A stretch of 64,000 bases of DNA from Deltaproteobacteria bacterium (GCA_016192705.1 JACPTQ010000074.1:1-64000), one strand, 5' to 3'. Numbered from the stretch's first letter, positions 1-10,167 are shown. The notes: a model not told the origin generated them from the sequence alone. Numbers and translations are program-made.

Positions 1-1
1 A

Positions 2-307
2 CCATCGCTCATTCGCCCAAGCGCCGTGGCGTCCCTTTCGCCCGTTGCAACAAAAGTCGGGGCGGGGGCGGTCGAGCTGAGTTGGTCAAAGCCCATGGAT
101 GCTGCGCTCCCGACGCGCCTTGAAATCGCGACGGACCCCGCGTTCATTGCGCCCGTCGAGATTCGCCACAATGCCGACGAAAAAACGCGCGTCACGTTGA
201 AACCTGGTCCGTACTTTTGGCGCGTCGTTCGGATCGGCGCGGACGGAATCTGGTCGTTCCCTTCGCCGATTAAAACGTTCACGATCGCCGCGGAGTCGCC
301 ACCGTGA
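2..307 (+). CDS. C-terminal fragment of a surface protein, fibronectin-III-like end
   Basis: The frame is open to the left edge of the window, so this is the 3' end of a longer gene; the internal GTG at 26 need not be a start. The visible residues form a beta-rich module with the WSKP, YFWRV and WSFPSPIKTF signatures of fibronectin type III-like domains found at the end of FecR or LysM envelope proteins of Myxococcota. That assignment is a family resemblance only. The TGA stop overlaps the GTG start of the next lipoprotein gene (GTGA), so the two are translationally coupled. Confidence 0.6.
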   Translation, partial: PSLIRPSAVASLSPVATKVGAGAVELSWSKPMDAALPTRLEIATDPAFIAPVEIRHNADEKTRVTLKPGPYFWRVVRIGADGIWSFPSPIKTFTIAAESPP

Positions 308-864
308 GCTGCGCGCACGAAAAACCGCCCGCAGGGCCGGCATCGAACAACCGACGCTCCTTTGCTCTCATCACGTTGGTCACGCTTCTTGGAGCCGCCG
401 GCTGTGGTTCCATGGAGTCGCTGCCCTCGCGGTATCTCAAGCTGCGCGGCCTTCAGCGATTCGAGCCGACGCCTTCCAATCTCTACGATCGCGGCAAGTA
501 TTTCTTGAGCGCCGGCGCATTCCACAATGCCATCCGCGACCTCAAAGAGGCGCGTCGCCTGAGCCCGACGTGTGACGTGACCACGGGGTATTTCCCAACG
601 CGGGCGCTCGCCACAGCGACGATCGCACTTGCGGAGCAAACGTTTGACGAAGCGATGTCCGATGTCGGCGCTGCGGCGGATCGCACGACGCGTCGCGACT
701 TATTCGCTTTTCGAGTGAATCGCGCGCTCGGCCTCGCGCATCTCGCGGCACATTATCTTGGAGGCGTTCGAGCACCCTGCGAATCCCCGTCCCACGCGAA
801 CATCCGAACGCGCGTGAGAGCCTTTCAGGCCAGAGTCCGCGCTCAATTCACGAACATCCGATAG
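304..864 (+). CDS. TPR-like lipoprotein
   Basis: The 186-residue product starts with a basic then hydrophobic stretch ending in a lipobox (LGAAGC, lipidated Cys about residue 34), so it should be a lipoprotein. The rest is helical with one recognisable TPR-like unit (about residues 62-90, LYDRGKYFLSAGAFHNAI) followed by Ala-rich helices. The GTG start overlaps the preceding stop by four bases, which fixes the start. It probably works with the upstream surface protein. No enzyme motif is seen and the function is unknown. Confidence 0.65.
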   Translation: MSCAHEKPPAGPASNNRRSFALITLVTLLGAAGCGSMESLPSRYLKLRGLQRFEPTPSNLYDRGKYFLSAGAFHNAIRDLKEARRLSPTCDVTTGYFPTRALATATIALAEQTFDEAMSDVGAAADRTTRRDLFAFRVNRALGLAHLAAHYLGGVRAPCESPSHANIRTRVRAFQARVRAQFTNIR

Positions 865-898
865 CGGCCCTGAATCGGCGCCGCACGGCGAACCGTTC

Positions 899-3220
899 TC
901 ACCGGCCTGGCTTCAATTCACGATTCGCGAGAACGTTGCTCAAATTCAGCTCGACGGCGCGTTGAAACATTGTTCGCGCCTTGTCTGCGATCCCAAGCCG
1001 CCGATAAACCTGACCGAGGTAGTAGTACGCCATGTCGTTTTTCGGATCGAGCTCGATGGCGCTCTTCATGTGGTCAATCGCCTCACGCGCCACACTCTCG
1101 CGCGGGTCAGCCTGGTACATGGCGAGTCCCAAAAAGAGGTGGGCTTCGGCAAAATCTGGTCGCACCTCGAGGGCGCGCCGAAACGCCTCGCCCGCGCCAG
1201 CAAAGTCTTCGAGCGCGATGAGGTTTTTCCCGCGCGCGAACTGAACCTCGGGGTCGATTTGTGGAACGGCGAGCGGCTGTGAGCCCGACCGATCCACCCG
1301 ACGATCATAAATCGCACGGAATTCCGCATCCGCCACAGCTCCAAAGGCCGCCGCGCCGCGCTCAAGTATTTCCCACGCCTTCTCGCGCGCCGATTCGTTT
1401 CGAAGCGCCTCCATCCGAAGCGGGTCAAACTTGAGCAACAGTCGCCTAAACGCGCGCGACAACGCCAGAGGATCGGCTTCGCGTTCAACGCCCAGCACAT
1501 CAAAGTGGTTGAGCCGCGCCATCCGTAACGACTCGCTCCAAACCTCGTCTTCGGTCGCGGCATCTGGAACATCGTCGATCGGCGCAGCCGCCCCGCGTTC
1601 CGCCGCGACGCCAACGCGTCCGAAGCTATGTGTTCCCGCACCCCACGTTACTTCCTCGTCATTGTCCGCACTGGTCTCATCGGTCCCGATCTCAGGCTCT
1701 CGGCCACGTTCGCCGAGTTGAATCGCCCCGACAACCTCGAGTAATTTTACCGCCCGACGACATTCGACACCTTTGGGCCCCAGAATGTCCGCCAACGCAT
1801 GCACGGCCGTCCGCCCGTCCCAGAGCGCGCGCCACAAGCTCTCGACAAACACCGGCTGCACCTTCTCGATGACGCGATCTCCACCCCGAACTCGCACGAG
1901 AAACTTCCCGCGCGCACGTTCCAATTCACTGCGGAGCACCGAATCGCCATAGACGCGTCCAATCCCCTCGAGCGCCGCCCCGATTGCGTCGATGCGCACG
2001 CGCGACGCCCCGACGTGTGATGGCGACGACGACGGCTGGACCGCGACGTCACCTGATTTCCACGCAAAGGCGCTCGCGAACAAATCGATCTTGTATGACA
2101 GCGTTAAAGACACGACTTGCGCCGGCGCGAGAAGCCCGAGGTGAACGGTCGATTCGTCAACGGAACAACCGTGCGAAATCATGTGTTCGAGGCAATCGTT
2201 GTACTCGGCCTCTGTGATATCGCCACGCAACATCATGAAAGTTCCAAGATTCTCGTGGCGAAAGTGCGACATCACATCGACCGGCTGACCGCCCGAAAAC
2301 GAAACGACACGATGGTACTCACCACGCGACACCGATAAATCGGACGTCGCGCGTCCGATAACTTGCTCGAGGTACGTCCGCGCAAGTCGGGCCATCCATT
2401 CCGACGGCTCTCGGGGCGCACCGGCTCCACCCTCGAGAGCATCGGGAATCGCCGGCTTGTTTTCGTGGAGACGCGTTGTTTCGTCCGACTCTGTGGACTC
2501 CTCCGCTTGTTCGTCGAGATGATCAAGGTCGGCTGACGCGACGATCACGTCCGTCCGGCGCTCTGCAACGGCGCGGCCCGGTTTGGGGGCTGGCGTCGAC
2601 ACGCGATCTTGCAGCGACGGCGGCGGCGCGGGCTGCGCGACCACTCGGGCTCTCAACAGCGTCGGCCGAGGCTTCGTCGCAGCCCCCGCACTTTGCGCAA
2701 CCGTTAAGCTCTCGGGCTCGTGAGACGACACGACCGGTGGACTTCCCGCCTCCACGAGCGTTTTGTCCGAAGCCGTATCTGCCGCTGCGGGCGGCACCGC
2801 CGACGCGCGCGCCCCTGCGACCAAATTCGCATCCTCCGGTGTGGCCGCCTGCGTTACGCCCTCGCCGAGATACGGAAGCAAACTTTGAAGCTGAAACGGC
2901 TTCGCGAGAAATCCGTCGGCTGGGCACTGAAAATTCTTTTGAAGCTCCTCAAGCGTCGTCTTGCAGACCGCGCTCATCATCAGAACTGGCGTTTTCGCTC
3001 CCTCCGAAAGCGCCTTGATTTTGCGACAGACCTCGAACCCGATCGCGCGCGGCAACAAGATATCGAGAAGCACAACGTCGGGGCGAACTTCCTGAAACCG
3101 CGTGATCGCCTCAATGCCATCCGCTGCTTCCGCGACATGACACCCCTTCGACTCCAGAAATCGCTTGAGCAGTCCGCGAACTCCCGCGTCGTCGTCGATG
3201 ACGAGAAACTTGCGTGGCAC
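899..3220 (-). CDS. Response regulator with DUF4388-like, J-like and TPR modules
   Basis: From the N terminus: a receiver domain (acidic pair in VIDDD, phospho-acceptor Asp in LLDILLP, conserved Lys in AKPF); a long Pro/Ala-rich linker; a DUF4388/PATAN-like region (VSFSGGQP to LGLLAPAQV); a J-like helical module (HFDVLGVERE to FRAIYDRRV); and about three TPRs at the C terminus. An ATG at 3307 gives 29 extra residues that do not look like a receiver domain. The GTG at 3220 lies two codons before the first receiver strand and just after a promoter-like sequence, so it is preferred. The J module has FDP where HPD is expected and may not stimulate DnaK. Probable role: a signalling scaffold; the output is unknown. 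Confidence 0.8.
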   Translation of the reverse strand: MPRKFLVIDDDAGVRGLLKRFLESKGCHVAEAADGIEAITRFQEVRPDVVLLDILLPRAIGFEVCRKIKALSEGAKTPVLMMSAVCKTTLEELQKNFQCPADGFLAKPFQLQSLLPYLGEGVTQAATPEDANLVAGARASAVPPAAADTASDKTLVEAGSPPVVSSHEPESLTVAQSAGAATKPRPTLLRARVVAQPAPPPSLQDRVSTPAPKPGRAVAERRTDVIVASADLDHLDEQAEESTESDETTRLHENKPAIPDALEGGAGAPREPSEWMARLARTYLEQVIGRATSDLSVSRGEYHRVVSFSGGQPVDVMSHFRHENLGTFMMLRGDITEAEYNDCLEHMISHGCSVDESTVHLGLLAPAQVVSLTLSYKIDLFASAFAWKSGDVAVQPSSSPSHVGASRVRIDAIGAALEGIGRVYGDSVLRSELERARGKFLVRVRGGDRVIEKVQPVFVESLWRALWDGRTAVHALADILGPKGVECRRAVKLLEVVGAIQLGERGREPEIGTDETSADNDEEVTWGAGTHSFGRVGVAAERGAAAPIDDVPDAATEDEVWSESLRMARLNHFDVLGVEREADPLALSRAFRRLLLKFDPLRMEALRNESAREKAWEILERGAAAFGAVADAEFRAIYDRRVDRSGSQPLAVPQIDPEVQFARGKNLIALEDFAGAGEAFRRALEVRPDFAEAHLFLGLAMYQADPRESVAREAIDHMKSAIELDPKNDMAYYYLGQVYRRLGIADKARTMFQRAVELNLSNVLANRELKPGR

Positions 3221-3225
3221 GTGCG

Positions 3226-3255
3226 AATAAAACCAGAGGGCAACCGGTGGGTCAA
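3226..3255 (-). promoter_or_regulatory. Putative promoter for the REC/DUF4388/J/TPR gene
   Basis: On the minus strand TTGACC (3250-3255), an 18-base spacer and TTTATT (3226-3231) are followed five bases later by the GTG at 3220. No Shine-Dalgarno sequence is present, so the transcript would be leaderless or nearly so. This is a consensus match by eye only. Confidence 0.35.
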
Positions 3256-3320
3256 ATTGAATCGCCGAGTCGACCGTCGACAACTTGCGTCGAGAACCCA
3301 GCGCCATCTAAAGTCAGAGT

Positions 3321-4235
3321 GTGGGGATAGCCGAACAATCGCGAACGCAGGGATGGGAGAGAGCGGAGTTTTTCCTGCGCCGCGCGACGGCGATTCTGAC
3401 CTTCTTCGCAATCCTTGTTTCATTGATCGATAGCGCGGGCGGCGGCGGCACCGCTATCTTCATGACGTATGCAATCGGCATGGCACCATGGAGCGCCGTC
3501 GCCACCGGGTGGGTAACGGCCTTTCTTTTCGCGACTCCGCACGGCGGTTGGCGACGATGGCTGTTATCGCTTATCGGTTATGGCAGCGTCGGCTTTCCGC
3601 TTCTCCGCTTGGACCTGGCTTTGACGAGCGACATCGTCGACCGCATTTTCATCAACCTCGCGGGGCCCATCATCTTGATCGGACTCCTTTGGGTTGCGCC
3701 GCGTGTCCTCGCACGAATCGCCGCCAAGCAATCGCGCGGCGATCAATCGTTCGAGCCAATTCACGGCGGTCGGCGCACGGCAGTTCTGGTGTTACTGGCC
3801 GTTGGACTCCTCTGCAATATTGCCGGTTCCGTTATTCTCTTGGCCCCTCCGGAAGGCAATCTACCATTCATGAATCACGCAACGTTCCTCGGCCGATTTT
3901 CCACCATTGCGTTGTCCACATTCGTCCTAATTCCACCAAGTATTATTGTGCTTGACGCCCTTGTGATCGTGGTCGCCCTTACCGGAGTTTTTCGTGGCCG
4001 GCCGTATGGCGAAACTGCGGCGCAATGCTACGGTTTCTTCATGCTTGGTTTCCTGTTCACGAGTGTGGTGCCGATTTCTCTGTACTTCGTCACGATGGGA
4101 CACGAGATCCCGTCGCGAGCCATCCCAATCTTCTTAGGCTTCGCCCCGGCGATCATTTTCGCCCTTTCAATCCTCGCCGTTTCGCGTCCACGACGAACGG
4201 TGCCTCACACCGCCGCGCCAAGCGCGCAAATCTAA
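3321..4235 (+). CDS. Polytopic membrane protein of unknown function
   Basis: The 304-residue product has about seven or eight hydrophobic segments (for example [72 protein letters not shown]) separated by short basic loops and no soluble domain. I do not recognise the family. The GTG start lies 7 bases after a TAAAGT -10-like box (3308-3313) without a Shine-Dalgarno sequence. Codon choice looks less GC-biased than in the neighbours. The stop overlaps the 3' end of the convergent secA gene by four bases. Confidence 0.7.
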   Translation: MGIAEQSRTQGWERAEFFLRRATAILTFFAILVSLIDSAGGGGTAIFMTYAIGMAPWSAVATGWVTAFLFATPHGGWRRWLLSLIGYGSVGFPLLRLDLALTSDIVDRIFINLAGPIILIGLLWVAPRVLARIAAKQSRGDQSFEPIHGGRRTAVLVLLAVGLLCNIAGSVILLAPPEGNLPFMNHATFLGRFSTIALSTFVLIPPSIIVLDALVIVVALTGVFRGRPYGETAAQCYGFFMLGFLFTSVVPISLYFVTMGHEIPSRAIPIFLGFAPAIIFALSILAVSRPRRTVPHTAAPSAQI

Positions 4236-7075
4236 CGTGACGTATAACTCGGTGCGTCCGACGCTCCGTGGCACTTTTTGTATTTTTTGCCGGAGCCGCA
4301 CGGACATGGATCGTTGCGCCCCACCTTTTTTCCATCGACACGCGGCGCCGCCGAGCGCGCGGGTCCCGATGACGACGATCCATCGTCTCCGTTCCCACCA
4401 TGCGACATCGTCATCCGTTGTTCGCGACGCGGTCGCTGCTCCTCGACATTTGAACTCTCCGAGAGCTGAATCGTGAACAACTTCCGCGCGACGTCCTGGC
4501 GAATCGCCGTCATCATCGCCTGGAACATTTCGTAGCCCTCGCGCTTGTACTCCTGCTTTGGGTCCTTTTGACCATAGCTTCTGAGGTGAATCCCCTCGCG
4601 CAGGTGGTCCATGCCAAGGAGGTGGTCTTTCCAAAGCACGTCGATCGCATTCAAGTAGAGCCAGCGCTCGACATGGCGCATTCGCCACGCACCCCACTCG
4701 GTTTCGCGCTCGTTGTAGCGCGCCTCAATCGCAAAGTAGACAGCCTCCTCAATGTCGCCCACTTTCCAAGCGACCTTGTCGAGGTCGATCGCGACACCAA
4801 AGAGACCCTTGATCTCGACCGCAACCGCCGGCACGTCCCAGTCGTCGATCGGCCGGTGCTCTGGGCAGCGCGTGGCGACAACGTCGCGAACAATCTGTTC
4901 GATCACGTCGAGAATCATTTCGCGCGTGTCGAGTCCATCCGCTTTAATCAGCGCCTTCAGCTTTTCGCCGTCGACGCGCGAATCAGCGCCAAGACAACCC
5001 AAAGTCTTTTCTCGAACCGCCGGGTCGACGCTCCGCAACAGGTAACGCGCCGCCTCAACCGGAACGTCGTGCCCCTCTTTCGCGTGGTGCTCGAGCCGTT
5101 GCAGGACTTCGCCAAGCAAGACGCGCTTTCGCAACTCGTAGACCGCCTTCCGCTGCTGGTTCATGACGTCGTCGTATTCGAGCGTGTTCTTGCGCATTTC
5201 GAAATTATTCCCCTCGACGCGCTTCTGGGCATTCTCGATCGACTTCGTCACCATCCGGTGCTCGATCTGCTCCCCCTCCTCCATTCCGAGGCGCTCCATG
5301 ATCGCGATGAGCCGATCGCCACCGAAAATCCGCATCAAGTCGTCTTCGAGCGACAAGAAGAATCGGCTCGACCCCGGATCCCCCTGGCGCCCCGAACGCC
5401 CGCGCAGCTGGTTGTCGATTCGGCGCGCCTCGTGCCGCTCGGTCCCTAAAATGTGAAGCCCCCCAGCCGCCACAACCGACTCGCGCTCCTTTGCGCACTG
5501 CTCCGCGTATTTCGCAAGCGCCGCCTGGAATTCCGGCGTCGTCTCATCGCGACCCGCCTCGGCACGCGCCATCGCTTCCGCGTTTCCGCCAAGAACGATA
5601 TCGGTTCCGCGGCCCGCCATGTTTGTCGAAATCGTGACCGCCTTGTATCGGCCCGCCTGCGCGACAATTTCCGCTTCGCGCTCGTGATGCTTTGCGTTCA
5701 AAACGTTGTGCGGCACACGTTTCCCGAGCATCCGCGCCAACAACTCAGACTTCTCGATCGAAATCGTCCCGACGAGAACCGGCTGCCCCCGTTCGTTGCA
5801 CTGCTGGATCTCGCGAATAATCGCATCGAACTTTTCGCGTTCCGATTTGAAAATGATGTCGTGATGGTCCTTGCGCACCATCGGTTTGTTCGTCGGAATC
5901 GCTGCCACTTCGAGGTTGTAGATCTTCGCGAACTCCGTCGCTTCCGTGTCCGCCGTTCCCGTCATGCCGGCAAGCTTCTTGTACAGCCGGAAGTAATTTT
6001 GAAACGAAATTGTCGCGAGCGTCTGATTCTCGTTTTGAACGACGACGCCCTCCTTCGCCTCAACCGCCTGATGCAGCCCATCCGACCATCGCCGGCCCGG
6101 CATCAGCCGACCCGTAAACTCGTCGACGATGATCACCTCGCCCTCTTTAACGACGTAATGCACTTCGTTCTTGTAGAGCGTGTGCGCCTTCAGCGCCTGA
6201 TTCACGTGGTGGAGCAGTTCGATAAACTTCGGATCGTAAAGGTTGTCGCAACCGAGCAGCTTCTGAACCTTTTCGGTCCCCTCGTCGGTTAGCGTTGCGG
6301 AGTGATGTTTCTCGTCAACGTTGTAATCCACGTCCCGCTTTATTTTTGGAATGATTGTGTTCGCGCGCTGATACTTTTCGCTCGACTCTTCCGCGGGTCC
6401 AGAAATGATGAGCGGCGTACGCGCTTCATCGATCAAGATCGAATCGACTTCGTCGACGATCGCAAAGTTGAGGTCGCGTTGAACGTAATGTTCAAGCGAC
6501 TCTTTCATGTTGTCGCGCAAATAATCGAACCCGAATTCGTTGTTTTGCCCATAGACAATGTCAGCGTTGTACGACTGGCGGCGCTCGGCGTCCGACTTCT
6601 CGTGAACAACGACGCCAACCTCCATCCCCAAAAACCGGTAAAGGCGTCCCATCCACTCTGAGTCACGTTTTGCGAGGTAGTCGTTGACCGTGACAACGTG
6701 AACGCCTTTGCCCTCGAGCGCGTTCAGGTAAACCGGCAACGTCGCAACGAGTGTTTTCCCTTCGCCGGTTTTCATTTCGGCGATCGCGCCGCGGTTCAGG
6801 ATCATTCCGCCGATGAGCTGAACATCGAAGTGGCGCATTTTCAGCACGCGCCACCCCGCCTCGCGCACAACCGCAAACGCCTCGTGGAGCAACGAATCAA
6901 GCGGCGCACCATTGGCGAGGCGCTGCCGAAAATCGGCGGTCTTCGCCTTGAGCTCTTCGTCCGAGAGCTTTTTCAACTCGGACTCATGGGCGCCAATCGC
7001 GTGAACGCGCGGCCAAAGACGCTTCAGCTCGCGTTCGTTTTTGGTCCCAATAATTTTTTTGACGAATCCAAACAT
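4232..7075 (-). CDS. secA: Preprotein translocase ATPase SecA
   Basis: SecA is the ATPase that drives proteins through SecYEG. The 947-residue protein is full length. It has the N-terminal helix ([19 protein letters not shown]), Walker A ([11 protein letters not shown]), the DEAD-like [15 protein letters not shown]2 motifs ([28 protein letters not shown]) and a C-terminal SEC-C zinc motif ([18 protein letters not shown]). It starts at an ATG with no good ribosome-binding site, 9 bases after a -10-like TAAACT. It appears to be a single-gene unit convergent with the preceding membrane protein gene. Confidence 0.98.
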   Translation of the reverse strand: MFGFVKKIIGTKNERELKRLWPRVHAIGAHESELKKLSDEELKAKTADFRQRLANGAPLDSLLHEAFAVVREAGWRVLKMRHFDVQLIGGMILNRGAIAEMKTGEGKTLVATLPVYLNALEGKGVHVVTVNDYLAKRDSEWMGRLYRFLGMEVGVVVHEKSDAERRQSYNADIVYGQNNEFGFDYLRDNMKESLEHYVQRDLNFAIVDEVDSILIDEARTPLIISGPAEESSEKYQRANTIIPKIKRDVDYNVDEKHHSATLTDEGTEKVQKLLGCDNLYDPKFIELLHHVNQALKAHTLYKNEVHYVVKEGEVIIVDEFTGRLMPGRRWSDGLHQAVEAKEGVVVQNENQTLATISFQNYFRLYKKLAGMTGTADTEATEFAKIYNLEVAAIPTNKPMVRKDHHDIIFKSEREKFDAIIREIQQCNERGQPVLVGTISIEKSELLARMLGKRVPHNVLNAKHHEREAEIVAQAGRYKAVTISTNMAGRGTDIVLGGNAEAMARAEAGRDETTPEFQAALAKYAEQCAKERESVVAAGGLHILGTERHEARRIDNQLRGRSGRQGDPGSSRFFLSLEDDLMRIFGGDRLIAIMERLGMEEGEQIEHRMVTKSIENAQKRVEGNNFEMRKNTLEYDDVMNQQRKAVYELRKRVLLGEVLQRLEHHAKEGHDVPVEAARYLLRSVDPAVREKTLGCLGADSRVDGEKLKALIKADGLDTREMILDVIEQIVRDVVATRCPEHRPIDDWDVPAVAVEIKGLFGVAIDLDKVAWKVGDIEEAVYFAIEARYNERETEWGAWRMRHVERWLYLNAIDVLWKDHLLGMDHLREGIHLRSYGQKDPKQEYKREGYEMFQAMMTAIRQDVARKLFTIQLSESSNVEEQRPRREQRMTMSHGGNGDDGSSSSGPARSAAPRVDGKKVGRNDPCPCGSGKKYKKCHGASDAPSYTSR

Positions 7076-7084
7076 GGCGGGATG

Positions 7085-7113
7085 AGTTTACAAGAACGAC
7101 GTGTCGGTGGAAA
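7085..7113 (-). promoter_or_regulatory. Putative secA promoter
   Basis: On the minus strand TTTCCA (7108-7113), a 17-base spacer and TAAACT (7085-7090) end 9 bases before the secA ATG. The expected transcription start falls 2-3 bases before the start codon, so secA may be translated from a nearly leaderless message. Confidence 0.35.
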
Positions 7114-7137
7114 CAGCGCCCTAAACGACCCTCGCGG

Positions 7138-7485
7138 TCAGCGCCCCATACCCTGAAACAGAGCCCCGAACTTCCCCTTGTCGAGCTTGGCCATAACTTC
7201 GCCACACTTTGGGGCGTTCGCAAGCATGTACTTCATGTCCATGCAGTCGACAGCGTCGTCGGGAAGCTCCTTGCACAAGTTCACGAAAAACGACTCGCCA
7301 ATCTCCGGGGTCGCCTCTCGCGCGCCTCCCAGCTTCCCGCCCATCGCACGCGCGATTTCCATCCCCATCTTGACGGTCGTGTTGAAGACTTCCTTACACT
7401 TCTTCTCTTTCGCGCCGCCGCTCGAGCACGCCAAAAAGACGCACGGCGCCGCGAAGACGAAAAAAACGAACGGTCTTTTCAACAC
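7138..7485 (-). CDS. Small Cys-containing lipoprotein (paralogue 2)
   Basis: The product is 115 residues with an N-terminal signal and lipobox (FLACSS). The mature part has regularly placed cysteines (KKCKEVF, NLCKELP, VDCMDM, PKCGEV), matching those of the protein encoded just upstream at 7490-7789. The two genes are an old tandem duplication separated by only four bases and are probably co-transcribed. The GTG start gives an N terminus (MLKRPF) aligning with MLKGIG of the paralogue. Function unknown; the paired cysteines suggest disulfides in the periplasm. Confidence 0.7.
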   Translation of the reverse strand: MLKRPFVFFVFAAPCVFLACSSGGAKEKKCKEVFNTTVKMGMEIARAMGGKLGGAREATPEIGESFFVNLCKELPDDAVDCMDMKYMLANAPKCGEVMAKLDKGKFGALFQGMGR

Positions 7486-7489
7486 GGAG

Positions 7490-7789
7490 TTACCGCCGCA
7501 TGAACTGCTCGGCCATCTTCTTCTCGACGTCCGCGCACTTCTCTTTGTTGGCCTTCTTGTATTCCTTCGACATGCACTCGACCTTGTCGGCCGGGAGCGT
7601 CTTGCAAATATTCATCGCCATCGGCTTCATCGCCTCGACGAGGCCGCGCATCTCCGCCGGCGCGCTCGCCATCTCCTTCGAGATGATCTCGTCGCATTTC
7701 TTCTCGACATCGCTCTTGCAACCAACGACACCCGAAAAACCGAGACCGAGTGCCCCTACGACCACAAACCGACCAATTCCCTTCAACAT
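7490..7789 (-). CDS. Small Cys-containing lipoprotein (paralogue 1)
   Basis: The product is 99 residues from the ATG at 7789, with a signal peptide ending in a lipobox (GVVGCKS). The start is chosen because GGAGG lies 9 bases upstream and because the N terminus MLKG aligns with MLKR of the adjacent paralogue; the ATG at 7798 abuts the same GGAGG and is less likely. The mature part carries the pattern EKKCDEI, NICKTLP, VECMSKE, EKCADVE shared with the downstream paralogue. Function unknown. Confidence 0.7.
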   Translation of the reverse strand: MLKGIGRFVVVGALGLGFSGVVGCKSDVEKKCDEIISKEMASAPAEMRGLVEAMKPMAMNICKTLPADKVECMSKEYKKANKEKCADVEKKMAEQFMRR

Positions 7790-7906
7790 CGCTTTCATCC
7801 TCCGAATCAAGACCGTTTCCTTCCTACCCGCGCGACACATGACCGCATCGCGAAACGCACAGTCCCACAATTGCTATGCACGATCAAGCGCAGAGATTTC
7901 GAGTCC

Positions 7907-9097
7907 CTACAGCGCGGCCAAACCCGCCGCGAGCCGCCGAACACCTTCCGCGATCGCCGTTCGACTGGTCGCGTACGAAAGGCGCAGATGGCCTTCCGCG
8001 CCGAAAGCTATCCCGGGCACCGTCGCGACGTGATGCTCTTCGAGGAGATAGGCGGCGAGATCGATTGTGCCGCCGAGAACCCGACCACCGGCCGCGCGTC
8101 CCAGAAAACGAGACACATTGGGAAACGTGAAGAATGCGCCGGGCGGCGTCGCGCAAGAAACGCCCGCAATGCCGCGGAGCCGGTTCACCATGTCGTCGCG
8201 ACGCGCCTCAAATTCGTCGCGCATCGCCAAAAGCTCATTCTGCGGTCCCGTGAGCGCCACAAGTCCCGCGTGCTGCGCAATCGACGTTGGGTTCGACGTT
8301 GTCTGCGAAAGAAATGCGCAAAGCGGCTCGATGAAAGGACGCGGCCCGGCCATATACCCGAGCCGCCAACCCGTCATCGCGTACGCCTTCGAAAACCCGT
8401 TGACGACGATCGTGCGCTCGTAAATCTCACGGCCAAGCGACGCGAGACAAACGTGCTTCACCCCTCCATAGATCAGCTTCTCGTACAGCTCGTCCGTCAC
8501 AACCCACAGGTTTCGCCGGCACGCCACCTCGGCGATTCGCTCAAGCTCCGCCACTCCATACGCGGCCCCCGTCGGGTTCGACGGGCTGTTCAGAATAACA
8601 GCGCGCGTCCGCGACGTTACGGCGGCGTCCAGCGCCTCCGCGTTGAACCGAAACCCGTCTTCCTCGCGCGTCCGCAAGTAGACGGGCCGTCCCCCCGCGA
8701 GTTCAACCATCGGCGGATACGAGACCCAGTATGGCGAGGGAACGATAACCTCGTCGCCCGGATTGACGAGCCCCTGAAGCGCCGCGAACACCGCGAACTT
8801 TCCACCCACGGTCACCGCGACTTGATTCGGGTCGTAGACCGCGCCGTTGTCCGACGCGAGTTTCTCGGCGACCGCTTCGCGCAACGCGGGAATCCCCGCT
8901 TCCGCCGTGTATTTCGTGTAGCCCGCGTCCAGCGCGCGTTTCGCCGCATCCTTGATGTGGGCCGGCGTATCAAAATCAGGCTCTCCGGCTCCCAGCGAAA
9001 GGACGTTAACCCCGGCCTTTTGAAGCGCCGCCGCGCGTGCCGCCACGGCAAACGTCGCGGATGGCTTGAGGGCTCGAAATCGCTCAGAGAGATTCAT
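7907..9097 (-). CDS. PLP-dependent aminotransferase, aspartate aminotransferase family
   Basis: This is a fold-type I class I/II aminotransferase of 396 residues, close to the prokaryotic aspartate aminotransferase subgroup (AspB/AspC type) that moves the amino group between aspartate and 2-oxoglutarate. Key features are GAGEPDFDTP, the SPSNPTG loop, DELYEKL with the PLP-binding Asp, the PLP Schiff-base Lys in NGFSKAYAMTGWRLGY, and the C-terminal substrate Arg in LRLSYA. It lies 9 bases downstream of coaD and probably shares its transcript. The substrate could be another amino acid of this subgroup. Confidence 0.9.
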   Translation of the reverse strand: MNLSERFRALKPSATFAVAARAAALQKAGVNVLSLGAGEPDFDTPAHIKDAAKRALDAGYTKYTAEAGIPALREAVAEKLASDNGAVYDPNQVAVTVGGKFAVFAALQGLVNPGDEVIVPSPYWVSYPPMVELAGGRPVYLRTREEDGFRFNAEALDAAVTSRTRAVILNSPSNPTGAAYGVAELERIAEVACRRNLWVVTDELYEKLIYGGVKHVCLASLGREIYERTIVVNGFSKAYAMTGWRLGYMAGPRPFIEPLCAFLSQTTSNPTSIAQHAGLVALTGPQNELLAMRDEFEARRDDMVNRLRGIAGVSCATPPGAFFTFPNVSRFLGRAAGGRVLGGTIDLAAYLLEEHHVATVPGIAFGAEGHLRLSYATSRTAIAEGVRRLAAGLAAL

Positions 9098-9106
9098 CGC
9101 TCCGTC

Positions 9107-9601
9107 CTACTTTCCCTTCCGACTGAACCGTTCGCGCAATCGCCGGGAAACTCCCGGTGGAACAAGCCCGTCAACAGAGCCTCCCAGCGCAACGACTTCC
9201 TTCACCGTTTGCGAGCTCACGTAAAAATGTCCTTCGCCCGTCATCACAAAAAACGTCACAACATCCGGCTCAAGCTTACGGTTCATGTTCGCCATTTGAA
9301 ACTCGTAGTCAAAGTCGGACACCGCGCGCAGACCGCGCAAAATCGCCCCTGCCTTCTTCGACTTCGCATACTCGACGAGGAGCCCGTCAAACGCGTCGAC
9401 TTCGATCCCCGTTCGCCCAGCCATCGCCTCGCGAATCATCTCCATCCGCTCTTCGACCGTGAAGAGCGACGTCTTTTTTATGTTCCCCGCAACAGCGACA
9501 ATCACTTTGTCGAAAACCGTTGCGCACCGATTGATGACGTCGATGTGACCATTCGTTAATGGGTCAAACGACCCTGGATAAATAGCGGATGCCACAATCA
9601 T
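9107..9601 (-). CDS. coaD: Phosphopantetheine adenylyltransferase
   Basis: This is the fourth step of coenzyme A synthesis, making dephospho-CoA from 4'-phosphopantetheine and ATP. The 164-residue protein has the nucleotidyltransferase T/HxGH motif (YPGSFDPLTNGHIDV), the central GLRAVSDFDYE, and the C-terminal VSSQTVKEVV matching the ISSTxVR motif. Size and motifs are typical. The ATG overlaps the rsmD stop (ATGA) behind a GGAGG, the common rsmD-coaD arrangement. Confidence 0.96.
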   Translation of the reverse strand: MIVASAIYPGSFDPLTNGHIDVINRCATVFDKVIVAVAGNIKKTSLFTVEERMEMIREAMAGRTGIEVDAFDGLLVEYAKSKKAGAILRGLRAVSDFDYEFQMANMNRKLEPDVVTFFVMTGEGHFYVSSQTVKEVVALGGSVDGLVPPGVSRRLRERFSRKGK

Positions 9602-10167
9602 CCTCCTCGCTCCCTGCGATCGCTCTTACCATAAATCGATAAGACGGTGTCACCATACCGTCGACGCAAGAGAAGCGCGAGCGGGCCGATGACGTCGGGC
9701 GGCACGACGCGCGTACCGTGTTCGATAACAATGCGCGCGTTCTCAGATACCAAGTTCGCTTCGAGGAGCGCGACGAGATAGCTGACGTCGCCGGCAATTC
9801 TGTAAGGCGGATCCGCGATCACCAGTTGGAAAGGCCCGAGCGTTTCGTTGAAGCACGCCGATCGACCGAGCGAGCCACCGACAATCGTTGCGCGATCGAG
9901 AGCCCCTGCGGTCCCCACGTTTGCGCGAAGCGTTTTCAACGCTTGTGCGGACCGCTCGACGAACACAACATGAGACGCACCCCGAGACAGCGCCTCAAGC
10001 CCGATCGTTCCGACCCCAGCAAAAAGGTCGAGGACGCGAACGCCCGACAAATCCTGGCCGACAAGATTAAAAATCGCCGCGCGAACGCGTGCCGACGTTG
10101 GGCGGACGCCGCTCTTTGGAACCGCGCGAAGCCGTCGCCCTTTATCGCCACCGCCTGTCAACCGCAC
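9598..10167 (-). CDS. rsmD: 16S rRNA (guanine966-N2)-methyltransferase
   Basis: RsmD methylates G966 of 16S rRNA with S-adenosylmethionine. The 189-residue product from the GTG at 10167 begins VRLTGGGDKGRRL, matching the MRIIGGxxKGRxL start of the family; longer upstream in-frame sequence is Arg-rich read-through and is not included. SAM motif I is VLDLFAGVGTIGLEALSRGA and the catalytic motif IV is IADPPY. It overlaps coaD by four bases. Confidence 0.93.
   Translation of the reverse strand: MRLTGGGDKGRRLRAVPKSGVRPTSARVRAAIFNLVGQDLSGVRVLDLFAGVGTIGLEALSRGASHVVFVERSAQALKTLRANVGTAGALDRATIVGGSLGRSACFNETLGPFQLVIADPPYRIAGDVSYLVALLEANLVSENARIVIEHGTRVVPPDVIGPLALLLRRRYGDTVLSIYGKSDRRERGG

Noticed and set aside
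7178-9559. A 793-codon open frame on the plus strand
   Set aside because: It lies antisense to the lipoprotein, aminotransferase and coaD genes, is Arg/His-rich and has no motif. It is a by-product of high GC.
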